Source: Dokdonella_A soli (GTDB taxonomy: Bacteria; Pseudomonadota; Gammaproteobacteria; Xanthomonadales; Rhodanobacteraceae). Taken from it: 64,000 bases of DNA. Within the stretch, counting starts at the first letter, position 1, and every line of letters begins with the position of its first letter. The DNA is taken from NCBI RefSeq assembly GCF_039523175.1, contig NZ_BAAAEU010000006.1:496001-560000 (forward strand), written 5' to 3'. Positions 25,892-34,004 of the stretch are shown piece after piece. The notes beneath the pieces were generated by a model that saw nothing but the letters and a program-made list of their open reading frames with translations, did no database searches and was not told the origin of the DNA. Both the position numbers and the translations under genes were made by a program.

Positions 25892-26782
25892 ATGACCACC
25901 GCTTCGACTTCACGCCGCGCCGCGCTCGTCGCGCTGGCCCTGATCACGCTGATCTGGAGCTACAACTGGATCGTGATGAAGCAGGTGCTGCGTTACTCGG
26001 GACCCTTCGAATTCTCCGCGCTGCGCTACACGCTCGGCACCGGCGTGCTGTTCGGCGTGCTGCTGCTGCGGCGTGAATCGCTGCGTCCGCCGCCGCTGCT
26101 GCAGACCGCGCTGATCGGCCTCGCGCAGACCATGGGTTTCCAGGCGCTGGTGCAATGGGCGCTGGTCGAGGGCGGCGCCGGCAAGACCGCCTTGCTCGCC
26201 TACGCGATGCCGTTCTGGGTCGTGCTGCTGGCCTGGCTGCTGCTCGGCGAGCGGCCCGGCCTGCGGCTCTGGGCCGGCCTCGGTATCGCCGCGTGCGGAC
26301 TTGTGCTGGTGCTGGAGCCGTGGCTCGGTCTCGGCGGCGCGCGCAGTTCCCTACTCGCGATCGCTGGCGGCGCGTGCTGGGCGATCGGCGTCGTGCTGTC
26401 GAAACGCCTGTTCCAGCGCGGCAACGTCAGTGCGCTGTCGCTGACCGCCTGGCAGATGCTGATCGGTTCGCTCGGCCTGATCGTGGTCGCGCTCGTCGCG
26501 CACGAACGCGCGATCGAATGGTCGGACTTCTTCATCGGCGCGCTCGCCTACAACGCGGTGCTGTCGTCGGGACTCGCCTGGCTGATGTGGTCGTATGTGG
26601 TGGCGCGCCTGCCGGCCGACATCGCAGGGTTGTCGAGCCTGGTGATCCCGATCGCCGGCATCGGCTTCGCCTGGGTGCTGCTCGGCGAGCGGCCTTCGCT
26701 GCTCGAGGGCGCCGGCATCCTCCTGATCGGCATGGCGTTGGCGATCGTGAACCTGCGTCGCGCGCCGGCCAAGGCGTCCTGA
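25892..26782 (+). CDS. EamA/DMT-family transporter
   Basis: Predicted 296 residues with ten hydrophobic segments in two EamA halves (first half ending near LVLVLEPWLGLG, second starting at SLLAIAGGACWAIGVVLSKRLF). Motifs such as LLAYAMPFWVVLLAWLLLGERP and VIPIAGIGFAWVLLGERPSLLEGAGILLIG are typical of inner-membrane drug/metabolite exporters. The substrate cannot be predicted. ATG at 25892 is the first in-frame codon before the first membrane segment. Confidence 0.88.
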   Translation: MTTASTSRRAALVALALITLIWSYNWIVMKQVLRYSGPFEFSALRYTLGTGVLFGVLLLRRESLRPPPLLQTALIGLAQTMGFQALVQWALVEGGAGKTALLAYAMPFWVVLLAWLLLGERPGLRLWAGLGIAACGLVLVLEPWLGLGGARSSLLAIAGGACWAIGVVLSKRLFQRGNVSALSLTAWQMLIGSLGLIVVALVAHERAIEWSDFFIGALAYNAVLSSGLAWLMWSYVVARLPADIAGLSSLVIPIAGIGFAWVLLGERPSLLEGAGILLIGMALAIVNLRRAPAKAS

Positions 26783-26818
26783 GGCGGATCGATCGGGATT
26801 GCTCCGTCGAGCCTGTCC

Positions 26819-27268
26819 TCAGCGCAGGCCGCGCGCCATGATCACCGCGGCGAGCGGAATCAGCGCGATCAGGTGCAGCTCGACCATCACCCAGCGGCGC
26901 GCGCGTTGCCATTCGGCCTGCGGAACCGTGAAGGAAGGGTCCTGGCGACGTGCCTTGCGCCAGCGCAGGAAGCTGCGCGTCGGCGCGATCGAGATCAGGC
27001 CGACCAGCACGAACAGGCCGACCTTGAGATGGAACACCGGATTGTGCGCGTAGAACGCCCAGCCCTTGATCCCGAATACCGCTCGCGCCGCGCCAGTCAG
27101 GAACACCGCGCCGGCGAGCATGCCGAACCCGGCGTCGGCACGCGCAAGGCGATCGATGTCGAGCTGCTGCGCGCCCGTCCTCAGCAGGGCCCATTCCTTC
27201 GCCAGGAACCAGACCAACGTGAAGATTGCGGCAAAGTGCAGATAGGCGAGAACGGCATCTTTCCACAT
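26819..27268 (-). CDS. DUF2214-family membrane protein
   Basis: Predicted 149 residues with four membrane segments (AYLHFAAIFTLVWFLA, GFGMLAGAVFLTGAARAVFG, FHLKVGLFVLVGLISIAP, VMVELHLIALIPLAAVIMA). The pattern of a conserved histidine in the first segment and GIKGWAFYAHNPVFHLK between segments matches DUF2214 proteins, whose function is unknown. I chose ATG 27268 because GGAGG lies 7 nt upstream; an ATG at 27274 is too close to it. The upstream dehydratase gene ends 28 bp before. Confidence 0.8.
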   Translation of the reverse strand: MWKDAVLAYLHFAAIFTLVWFLAKEWALLRTGAQQLDIDRLARADAGFGMLAGAVFLTGAARAVFGIKGWAFYAHNPVFHLKVGLFVLVGLISIAPTRSFLRWRKARRQDPSFTVPQAEWQRARRWVMVELHLIALIPLAAVIMARGLR

Positions 27269-27296
27269 GGTCATTCCTCCGCAGGAACGGGCTTGC

Positions 27297-28259
27297 TCAC
27301 CAGGGCAACGCGTCGAGATCGACGTTGCCGCCTGAAAGGATCACGCCGACGCGCTTGCCCGCGAACTGCTCGTGATGGCCGAGCAGAGCGGCGAGCACGA
27401 TCGCCGACGACGGTTCGACGACGAGCTTGAGGCGCTGCCAGATCAAGCGCATCGCGGCGACGGTATCGCGGTCGGCCACCGGCAGCACAGTGACAGCATA
27501 TGTTTTCAGCAATGCGAAATTGATCGGCCCGATCAGGCCGCGCAGGCCGTCGCAGATCGTGTCGGGCGCGAGTTCGGCGACGCGCTCGCCGCGGCGCAGC
27601 GATTCGAACGCATCCGCGGCGCCTTCCGGCTCGGCCGCAAGGACGGCCATTCCGGGAGCGAGTGCGCGGGCCGCGATCGCGCTGCCGCCGATCAGGCCGC
27701 CACCGCCGACCGGCGCGATCAACGCATCGAGCGGGCCGGTTTCGCGGATCAGCTCCAGCGTGGCGGTACCCTGACCGGCGATCACGCGCGGATCGGTGAA
27801 CGGATGTACCAGCGCCGCGCCGGTTTCCGCGCGCACGCGTTCGGCGGCCTCGTCGCGCGCGGCCATCGTCGGCGCGCAGCGGTGCAGGGTCGCGCCATAC
27901 GCCTCGATCGCCGCGAGCTTGGATTTCACCGCGCCGTCCGGCACGACGACGTGCGCCGGAATGCCGCGCGTCTTCGCCGCCAGCGCGAGCGCGGCGCCGT
28001 GGTTGCCGGACGAATGCGTGACCACGCCGCGCGCGGCCACGGTGTCGCTCAGCGACCAGACCGCGTTGCAGGCACCGCGGAATTTGAACGCGCCGACGCG
28101 CTGCAGGTTCTCGCACTTGAAATGGAGTTCCGCGCCGACCAGCGCGTCGAGCGAACGCGAGCGCAGCACCGGCGTCCGGTGCGCGTGCGGCGCGATGCGC
28201 GCGGCCGCAGTCTCGATGGCGGCGAAATCGGGCAGTTCGATCATGTCGAAGGCGGACAT
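27297..28259 (-). CDS. Threonine/serine dehydratase family, PLP enzyme
   Basis: Predicted 320 residues of the fold-type II PLP family. The PLP lysine is in VGAFKFRGACNA; HSSGNHGAALALAAK binds the substrate carboxylate; PVGGGGLIGG is the phosphate-binding glycine loop; LSGGNVDL lies near the C-terminus. The length and lack of a regulatory ACT domain fit serine racemase, threo-3-hydroxyaspartate ammonia-lyase or catabolic threonine dehydratase rather than biosynthetic IlvA. ATG at 28259 has GGAG 6 nt upstream; an earlier in-frame ATG at 28271 is less well placed. No pathway neighbours decide between these. Confidence 0.85.
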   Translation of the reverse strand: MSAFDMIELPDFAAIETAAARIAPHAHRTPVLRSRSLDALVGAELHFKCENLQRVGAFKFRGACNAVWSLSDTVAARGVVTHSSGNHGAALALAAKTRGIPAHVVVPDGAVKSKLAAIEAYGATLHRCAPTMAARDEAAERVRAETGAALVHPFTDPRVIAGQGTATLELIRETGPLDALIAPVGGGGLIGGSAIAARALAPGMAVLAAEPEGAADAFESLRRGERVAELAPDTICDGLRGLIGPINFALLKTYAVTVLPVADRDTVAAMRLIWQRLKLVVEPSSAIVLAALLGHHEQFAGKRVGVILSGGNVDLDALPW

Positions 28260-28345
28260 CGGCGGCTCCAAGCAGCGCGCGACGATACACGGCCGCGCAT
28301 GACGCGTGCTAGCCTGCCGATGGTCATTCCGCCCCGATCCCGAAC

Positions 28346-31006
28346 ATGTCCTCGACCGCGTCCCTCGACGGCGCCAAGCCGCCCGTTTTCCTTCGCGACT
28401 ACTGCGCGCCGGCCTGGCGTATCCGCGAGATCGAACTCGAGATCGACCTCGATCCGGCCGCGACGCTCGTCGTGTCGCGGCTGGCCGTCGAACAGGATCC
28501 GGCGCAGGCCGATGTCGAACTCGTGCTCGACGCCGAACACCTCGAGCTGCTCGAAGTCAGCATCGATGCGCGCGTGCTCGGCGCCGACGAATACCGGGCT
28601 TCCGCGCAGACGCTGACGATCCCCGGCCTGCGCGGGCGGTCGGTCGTCGGGACGCGCGTGCGCATCGCGCCGGAAAAGAACACTGCGCTGCAGGGCCTTT
28701 ACCTCAGCGGTTCGCGCGACGCCGGCTTCCTGCTGACCCAGTGCGAGGCCGAGGGCTTCCGCCGCATCACCCCGAGCATCGATCGCCCCGACGTGCTCGC
28801 GCGCTACACGGTCACCTTGCGCGCGGACCGGGCGCGTTTTCCGCTGCTGCTCGCGAACGGCAATGCGGACGGCGCCGGCGAGCTCGACGGCGGCCGTCAC
28901 TGGGCGCGCTTCGTCGATCCCTATCCGAAGCCGAGCTATCTGTTCGCACTGGTCGCGGGAAACCTCGAACATATCGAGGACGAGTTCGTCACCGCCGAAG
29001 GTCGCCGCGTGCGGCTCGTCATCCATGCCGAAACGGACGCGATCGGCCACTGCGGCTGGGCGATGCAGTGCCTGAAGATGGCGATGCGCTGGGACGAACA
29101 ACGCTTCGGCCGTTGCTACGATCTCGACGTGTTCCACATCGTCGCGACCCACGATTTCACGATGGGTGCGATGGAGAACAAGGGTCTCAACATCTTCAAC
29201 GCGAAGTACCTGCTTGCCGATCCCGAGCACGCGACCGACGACGACTACCGCCACGTGCTGGCCGTGGTCGGCCACGAGTACTTCCATAACTGGAGCGGCA
29301 ACCGCGTGACCTGCCGCGACTGGTTCCAGCTCTCGCTGAAGGAAGGCCTGACCGTCTACCGCGAACAGGAATTCGAGGCCGACCTCGCCTCGCGCACGTT
29401 GCGCCGCATCGAGGACGTGCGCGTGCTCTGGCGCGCGCAGTTCGCCGAGGACGCCGGCCCGCTCGCGCATCCGGTGCGCCCGGACCGCTACAGCGAGATC
29501 AACAACTTCTACACCGCGACCGTGTACGAGAAGGGCGCCGAGATCGTGCGCATGCTCGGTGTCGTGCTCGGCGCCAAGGGTTTCCGCCGCGGCCTCGACC
29601 TCTACTTCGAACGCCATGACGGCAGCGCCGCGACGGTCGAGGACTTCCTTGCCGCGCTCGGCGACGCGAATGCGCTCGACCTGTCAGCGTGGCTGGCGTG
29701 GTACGCCCAATCGGGCACGCCCGACCTGCGCGCGAGCGGGCGCCACGATGCACAGCGGCGCTGCTACGAACTCACGCTGACGCAACGCACACCACGGACG
29801 TCGGGCCAGCCGCGCAAGCAGGCGCTGCCGGTCCCGGTTGCGGTTGCGCTGCTCGATGCCGACGGCCGGCCGCTGCGTCTGCATCTGGACGGCGAACCCG
29901 CGACCGCCGCGCACGAGCGCGTGCTGTTGCTCACCAGTGACTCGGCGACGTTTCGCTTCATCGATGTCGCCAGGCCGCCGGTCGCGTCGGTGCTGCGCGG
30001 CTATTCCGCACCGGTGCGCCTCGAGCAGGCCATCGACGCCGCGGCGCTGGCCGTGCAGGCACGCCACGACAGTGACGGTTTCAATCGCTGGTTCGCCACG
30101 GACACGCTGGCGCGGCGGCTGTTCGCACAGGCGCTCGCGTCCGGAGAGCCGGATCCGGCGCTGCTGGCGACCCATGTGCGATGCCTCGACGGCGCGCTGC
30201 GTGATCCGGCGGTCGATCCCGCGCTGGCCGCCGAGATGCTTACCCTCGCCGATGCGGGCTCGCTCGCCGACGGGCTCGCCGACATCGATCCGGAAGCCGT
30301 GCACCAGGCGCGCGCGCAGGTCGAACGCGCGCTCGCCATCGCGCTGGCGGAGCCGTTGCTCGCCCGATATCACGAGCTTTCCGGTAGCGATGGGACGGCG
30401 GTCGATCTCGCCGCACAGGCGCGGCGCCGGCTGCGCAATGCCTGCCTGGCTGCGCTGTGCCGCGCTGATCCGCGGCACGTCGATCTTGCGCGCACGCAGC
30501 GCGCGCAGGCGTGCAACCTGACCGACCGGCTGGCCGCGCTCTCCGTTTTGGTCAACGCACGTGCCGATGGCGTTGACCCTATGCTCGACGCGTTCGCGCA
30601 ACGCTACGCCGGCGACGCACTGGTGCTCGACAAGTGGTTCTCGGTGCAGGCGACCGAGGCCGATCCGCGGGCGCTCGCGCGGGTCGAGGCGCTGACCGCA
30701 CACGCGGCGTTCCGCTGGACGAATCCGAACAACGTCTACGCGCTGATCGGCGCGTTCACGCTGCGCAACCCACGCGCGTTCCATCGTGCCGACGGCGCCG
30801 GCTACCGGTTCCTCGCGCAGGCGATCACCCGGATCGACAGCGTCACCCCGCAGGTCGCGGCGCGGTTGGCGACCTCGTTCGGCGCATGGCGCAAGTACGA
30901 ACCGGTGCGACGTGCGTTGATGCGGCATGAGCTCGAGGGCATCGCCGCGCGCAACGGACTGTCGCCGGATCTCGGCGACATCGTCGGGCGCACGCTTGCC
31001 GGCTGA
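28346..31006 (+). CDS. pepN: Aminopeptidase N (M1 family)
   Basis: Predicted 886 residues, full length for gammaproteobacterial PepN. The exopeptidase motif GAMENKG (~275) and the zinc site HEYFHNWSGNR...LKEGLTVYREQEFE (~310-345, HEXXH-18-E) are intact, followed by the Ig-like domain and the large helical C-terminal domain ending in a family-typical region (NGLSPDLGDIVGRTL). It removes N-terminal residues from peptides in the cytoplasm. A hairpin with a U-run for the opposite strand follows downstream. Confidence 0.95.
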   Translation: MSSTASLDGAKPPVFLRDYCAPAWRIREIELEIDLDPAATLVVSRLAVEQDPAQADVELVLDAEHLELLEVSIDARVLGADEYRASAQTLTIPGLRGRSVVGTRVRIAPEKNTALQGLYLSGSRDAGFLLTQCEAEGFRRITPSIDRPDVLARYTVTLRADRARFPLLLANGNADGAGELDGGRHWARFVDPYPKPSYLFALVAGNLEHIEDEFVTAEGRRVRLVIHAETDAIGHCGWAMQCLKMAMRWDEQRFGRCYDLDVFHIVATHDFTMGAMENKGLNIFNAKYLLADPEHATDDDYRHVLAVVGHEYFHNWSGNRVTCRDWFQLSLKEGLTVYREQEFEADLASRTLRRIEDVRVLWRAQFAEDAGPLAHPVRPDRYSEINNFYTATVYEKGAEIVRMLGVVLGAKGFRRGLDLYFERHDGSAATVEDFLAALGDANALDLSAWLAWYAQSGTPDLRASGRHDAQRRCYELTLTQRTPRTSGQPRKQALPVPVAVALLDADGRPLRLHLDGEPATAAHERVLLLTSDSATFRFIDVARPPVASVLRGYSAPVRLEQAIDAAALAVQARHDSDGFNRWFATDTLARRLFAQALASGEPDPALLATHVRCLDGALRDPAVDPALAAEMLTLADAGSLADGLADIDPEAVHQARAQVERALAIALAEPLLARYHELSGSDGTAVDLAAQARRRLRNACLAALCRADPRHVDLARTQRAQACNLTDRLAALSVLVNARADGVDPMLDAFAQRYAGDALVLDKWFSVQATEADPRALARVEALTAHAAFRWTNPNNVYALIGAFTLRNPRAFHRADGAGYRFLAQAITRIDSVTPQVAARLATSFGAWRKYEPVRRALMRHELEGIAARNGLSPDLGDIVGRTLAG

Positions 31007-31018
31007 GGGCGGCCGCGC

Positions 31019-31047
31019 AAAAAAAGAGGCCGCGCGAACGCGCGGCC
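31019..31047 (-). terminator. Rho-independent terminator of the 61-residue gene
   Basis: A perfect 9-bp stem, 31028-31036 (GGCCGCGCG) with 31039-31047, has a run of seven A on its left (31019-31025), interrupted from the stem by GA. Read on the minus strand this is a GC stem then a U-run, placed 32 bp after the small minus-strand gene. pepN runs into the same hairpin from the other side. Confidence 0.75.
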
Positions 31048-31078
31048 CCGACCCCTGTTCCCAACGACTCTTGTTTGT

Positions 31079-31264
31079 TCAGGCGGGAAGCTTGCTGAGT
31101 GCCTCGTTGATCTTCGCGCAGCGCGTTTCAAGCTGCCCGACGGTATCGTTGGCGGCAGACTGCGAACGCGCGCTGTCGATCGCCATCTCGAGGCGCCCGA
31201 GTTCGATCATCAGATCGTGGCGCAGGAAGAGCGGGTTGAGACTCATCGTCGCGATGTTGCTCAT
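31079..31264 (-). CDS. Small conserved-looking helical protein, unknown
   Basis: Predicted 61 residues (MSNIATMSLNPLFLRHDLM, then IELGRLEMAIDSARSQSAAND and TRCAKINEALSKLPA). GGGAG lies 9 nt before the ATG and a good terminator follows, so it is a self-contained monocistronic gene. It is amphipathic-helical, without a signal or membrane segment. I do not recognise the family. An in-frame ATG 24 bp further upstream is possible. Confidence 0.6.
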   Translation of the reverse strand: MSNIATMSLNPLFLRHDLMIELGRLEMAIDSARSQSAANDTVGQLETRCAKINEALSKLPA

Positions 31265-31556
31265 GGTGGCGTGCTCCCTGATTCCCATGAGCAGATTTAG
31301 CAAACGGCGTGCCAACCGCAAAGAAGCGCTTTCCGAGGCGGCTGCAGCGGGGCGTGTGCAGTAGTTCGTGGCCGGCATGATCGATCGCGAGGCGGACATC
31401 GTCCGTCGAAATCTGACCTGCATCGCATCGACTGCGCGGCTGACGGCGAGAGTTCGCGAACAGCGTCACAGTCTGCCACTGGGTGTTCCGGCTAGTTTCG
31501 CGGGGCGCAATAAAGCCGGATGGCCCGGCTTCGGCGGCAACATCAGTTTGCGGTCA

Positions 31557-31616
31557 CTGGCGCCCGGCACACGGTCCTCTTGGACTCCCCCTGTTCCTAC
31601 GACCGCCGGGCGCCAG
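31557..31616. repeat. 12-bp inverted repeat with 36-bp loop
   Basis: CTGGCGCCCGGC at 31557-31568 is exactly complementary to GCCGGGCGCCAG at 31605-31616. The loop itself has GGTC/GACC ends (31573-31576 and 31601-31604). It lies 13 bp before the next nested hairpin, so the two may belong to one structured RNA. No known family is recognised. Confidence 0.6.
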
Positions 31617-31629
31617 CCTTGCTGCCTGT

Positions 31630-31670
31630 TGATTGATCCGGTCCTCAGAACTTGAGGGGTGGATCAATCA
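31630..31670. repeat. Nested hairpin TGATTGATCC / GGATCAATCA
   Basis: A perfect 10-bp outer stem (31630-31639 with 31661-31670) encloses a second 5-bp stem (CCTCA 31643-31647, TGAGG 31653-31657) with a 5-nt loop. It is AT-rich compared with its surroundings. It lacks a U-run, so it is not an ordinary terminator. Confidence 0.6.
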
Positions 31671-31817
31671 GCGGGTAGGGAGGCGTCACTCGTGCGCGGT
31701 GCGAAACACCACGCAGCGGCGTTCGTGTCCGGCCAAGAGCTGAGGGGCGAGCGCACAGTGAGAGGACAGGCGTCCGGCCACCGCGTTACGGATCAGCAGG
31801 GCAGCGCGGCAATGCGT

Positions 31818-31901
31818 GCGTATGCAAGTGCTCCCACCGGCGCGACCGGCCCCTGAATTCCAGTCGTCGGCGTGCTCGCATACGCCGTGCGCCGGTGGGA
31901 G
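31818..31901. repeat. Two interlaced inverted repeats upstream of mnmG
   Basis: GCGTATGC (31818-31825) pairs with GCATACGC (31878-31885), and CTCCCACCGGCGC (31831-31843) pairs with GCGCCGGTGGGAG (31889-31901). The order A-B-A'-B' means both pairs can form at once only as a pseudoknot; alternatively this is a repeat element with decayed arms. Confidence 0.55.
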
Positions 31902-31951
31902 TGTGCAAGCACGTCAGCATGTTCCATGCCAGCAGCATCCGTGCGCCTTGG

Positions 31952-31957
31952 TAGAAT
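31952..31957 (+). promoter_or_regulatory. Candidate -10 box (TAGAAT) directly before mnmG
   Basis: TAGAAT at 31952-31957 is one mismatch from TATAAT and ends 7 bp before the ATG at 31965. Transcription from it would begin at or beside the start codon, giving a leaderless or almost leaderless mRNA. No good -35 is seen and no Shine-Dalgarno sequence precedes the ATG. Confidence 0.4.
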
Positions 31958-31964
31958 GCGCGCC

Positions 31965-33839
31965 ATGTACACGTATGACGTCATCGTGGTCGGCGGCGGC
32001 CATGCCGGCACCGAAGCCGCGCTCGCCAGCGCGCGCACCGGCGCGCGCACCCTGCTGCTCACGCACAACATCGAGACGATCGGCCAGATGAGCTGCAATC
32101 CCGCGATCGGCGGGATCGGCAAGGGCCATCTGGTCAGGGAGATCGACGCGCTCGGTGGCGCGATGGCGCGGGCCGCGGATCGTGCCGGCATCCAGTGGCG
32201 CACTTTGAACGCCTCGAAAGGACCGGCCGTGCGCGCGACGCGCTGCCAGGCGGATCGCATTTTGTACAAAGCGGCCATCCGACGTCTGGTCGAGACGCAG
32301 CCCGGCCTTGAGCTGTTCCAGCAGGCGGTTGATGCGCTGATCGTCGAGAACGGCCGCGTCGGCGGCGTCGTGACCCAGTCCGGCCTCGAGTTCCGCGCAT
32401 CGGCCGTCGTGCTGACGGCCGGCACCTTCCTCGCCGGCAAGATCCACGTCGGCTTGACCCAGCACGCGGCTGGCCGCGCCGGCGATCCGCCCGCGCTGAA
32501 GCTCGCCGAGGCGCTGCGCGAGCTGCCGCTCGGCGTGGGGCGTCTGAAGACCGGCACGCCGCCGCGCATCGACGGCCGCACGATCGACTATTCCATGCTC
32601 GACGAGCAGCCCGGTGACGATCCCGCGCCGGTGTTCTCGTTCCTCGGCTCCGCGGCGGACCATCCGCGTCAGCTCAGCTGCTGGATCACGCACACCTCCG
32701 AGCGTACGCACGCGATCATCCGCGGCGCGCTGGACCGCTCGCCTCTGTATGGCGGCGTGATCGAGGGCACTGGTCCGCGCTATTGCCCGTCGATCGAGGA
32801 CAAGGTCGTGCGCTTCGCCGACAAGACCTCGCACCAGATCTTCATCGAGCCGGAAGGCCTGGAGACGACCGAGATCTACCCGAACGGCATCTCGACCTCG
32901 CTGCCGTTCGACGTGCAGGTCGAACTGGTGCGCTCGATCCGCGGCCTGGAAAACGCGCATATCACGCGGCCCGGCTACGCGATCGAGTACGACTATTTCG
33001 ATCCGCGCGGGCTGCAGGCTTCACTGGAAACGAAGACCGTTGCCGGGCTCTATTTCGCGGGCCAGATCAATGGCACCACCGGTTACGAGGAGGCCGCCGC
33101 GCAAGGCCTGGTCGCCGGCCTGAATGCCGCGCGTGCGACACAGGACCGCGAACCGTGGACGCCGCGCCGCGACGAGGCCTATATCGGCGTGTTGATCGAC
33201 GATCTGGTCACCAACGGCACGACCGAGCCGTACCGGATGTTCACCTCGCGCGCCGAATACCGGTTGCAGCTGCGCGAGGACAACGCGGATCTGCGCTTGA
33301 CCGAACGCGGCTTCGAGCTCGGTTGCGTGCTGCAGGACCGCTACGACGCGCTGCGTCACAAGCGCGACGCGGTCGCGGGCGAAACCGCGCGCCTGGGTGC
33401 GCTGTGGGCGACGCCTGGGAATGCGCTCGGGCGCGCGGTCGAAAGTGCGCTCGGCGTCGCGGTCTCGCGCGAGACCAACGGGCTCGAACTGCTGCGCCGT
33501 CCCGAAATCGGCTATCGCGATCTGGTCCGTGTCGATGGCATTGGCCCCGGCGTCGCGGATGCGTGCGTCGCCGAGCAGGTCGAGGTCGTGGTCAAGTACG
33601 CCGGCTATCTCGAGCGCCAACGCGAGGAGATCGAGCGCAACCGCCGCCACGACGACACCGCGATCCCGCCCGCGTTCGATTTCGACCGCGTGCGCGGGCT
33701 GTCGGTCGAGGTGCTCGCCAAGCTCAAGCATGCGCGCCCGCAGACGATCGCGCAGGCGCGGCGGATTTCCGGCGTGACCCCGGCCGCGGTGTCGCTGCTG
33801 CTGGTCCATCTCAAGCGTGGCGGCCAGCGCGTGGCGTGA
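31965..33839 (+). CDS. mnmG: tRNA uridine-5-carboxymethylaminomethyl modification enzyme MnmG
   Basis: Predicted 624 residues, normal for MnmG (GidA). The FAD-binding VIVVGGGHAGTEAALASAR at the N-terminus, SCNPAIGGIGKGHLVREIDALGG, GTFLAGKIHVGL and the C-terminal helical domain (YRDLVRVDG, RRISGVTPAAVSLLLVHLKR) are family signatures. With MnmE it makes the cmnm5 modification of wobble U34 in tRNAs. ATG at 31965 is used; an ATG at 31956 would add three residues. No mnmE or rsmG lies next to it in this window. Confidence 0.95.
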   Translation: MYTYDVIVVGGGHAGTEAALASARTGARTLLLTHNIETIGQMSCNPAIGGIGKGHLVREIDALGGAMARAADRAGIQWRTLNASKGPAVRATRCQADRILYKAAIRRLVETQPGLELFQQAVDALIVENGRVGGVVTQSGLEFRASAVVLTAGTFLAGKIHVGLTQHAAGRAGDPPALKLAEALRELPLGVGRLKTGTPPRIDGRTIDYSMLDEQPGDDPAPVFSFLGSAADHPRQLSCWITHTSERTHAIIRGALDRSPLYGGVIEGTGPRYCPSIEDKVVRFADKTSHQIFIEPEGLETTEIYPNGISTSLPFDVQVELVRSIRGLENAHITRPGYAIEYDYFDPRGLQASLETKTVAGLYFAGQINGTTGYEEAAAQGLVAGLNAARATQDREPWTPRRDEAYIGVLIDDLVTNGTTEPYRMFTSRAEYRLQLREDNADLRLTERGFELGCVLQDRYDALRHKRDAVAGETARLGALWATPGNALGRAVESALGVAVSRETNGLELLRRPEIGYRDLVRVDGIGPGVADACVAEQVEVVVKYAGYLERQREEIERNRRHDDTAIPPAFDFDRVRGLSVEVLAKLKHARPQTIAQARRISGVTPAAVSLLLVHLKRGGQRVA

Positions 33840-33954
33840 TGCCCGCGGTTCGCCCGAAGAGGCGTTGGCCCACCGCACGTTCGCGACGCAACAATCGGTG
33901 GGCTGAAGCCCTAAGGGTCTGTCAGCGAAAAGCGGAGAGCTGCGAAGAACCAAC

Positions 33955-33983
33955 AAAAAGGCCGGGCAGAGCCCGGCCTTTTT
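33955..33983. terminator. Bidirectional rho-independent terminator
   Basis: A 13-bp palindrome (33955-33967 with 33971-33983) has AAAAA on the left, a GGCCGGGC/GCCCGGCC stem with a 3-nt loop, and TTTTT on the right. It stands between the convergent mnmG and the YbaY-like gene and can stop both. Confidence 0.9.
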
Positions 33984-34004
33984 GCATTCATGGAGCGCTT
34001 GCGC

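Larger units (their letters stand above)
31265..31964. other. 700-bp intergenic region rich in inverted repeats
   Basis: No ORF here has family similarity. It contains a 12-bp inverted repeat (31557-31568 / 31605-31616), a nested 10-bp plus 5-bp inverted repeat (31630-31670) and an interlaced pair (31818-31901), listed separately. The left part must hold the promoter of the 61-residue gene and the right end that of mnmG. A non-coding RNA or repeat elements are the likeliest explanation. Confidence 0.6.

Noticed and set aside
31630..31690. Resemblance of CAGCGGGTAGGGAGGC to the end of a TPP riboswitch
   Set aside because: The conserved CUGAGA and the other helices are absent, and the downstream gene mnmG is not a thiamine gene.
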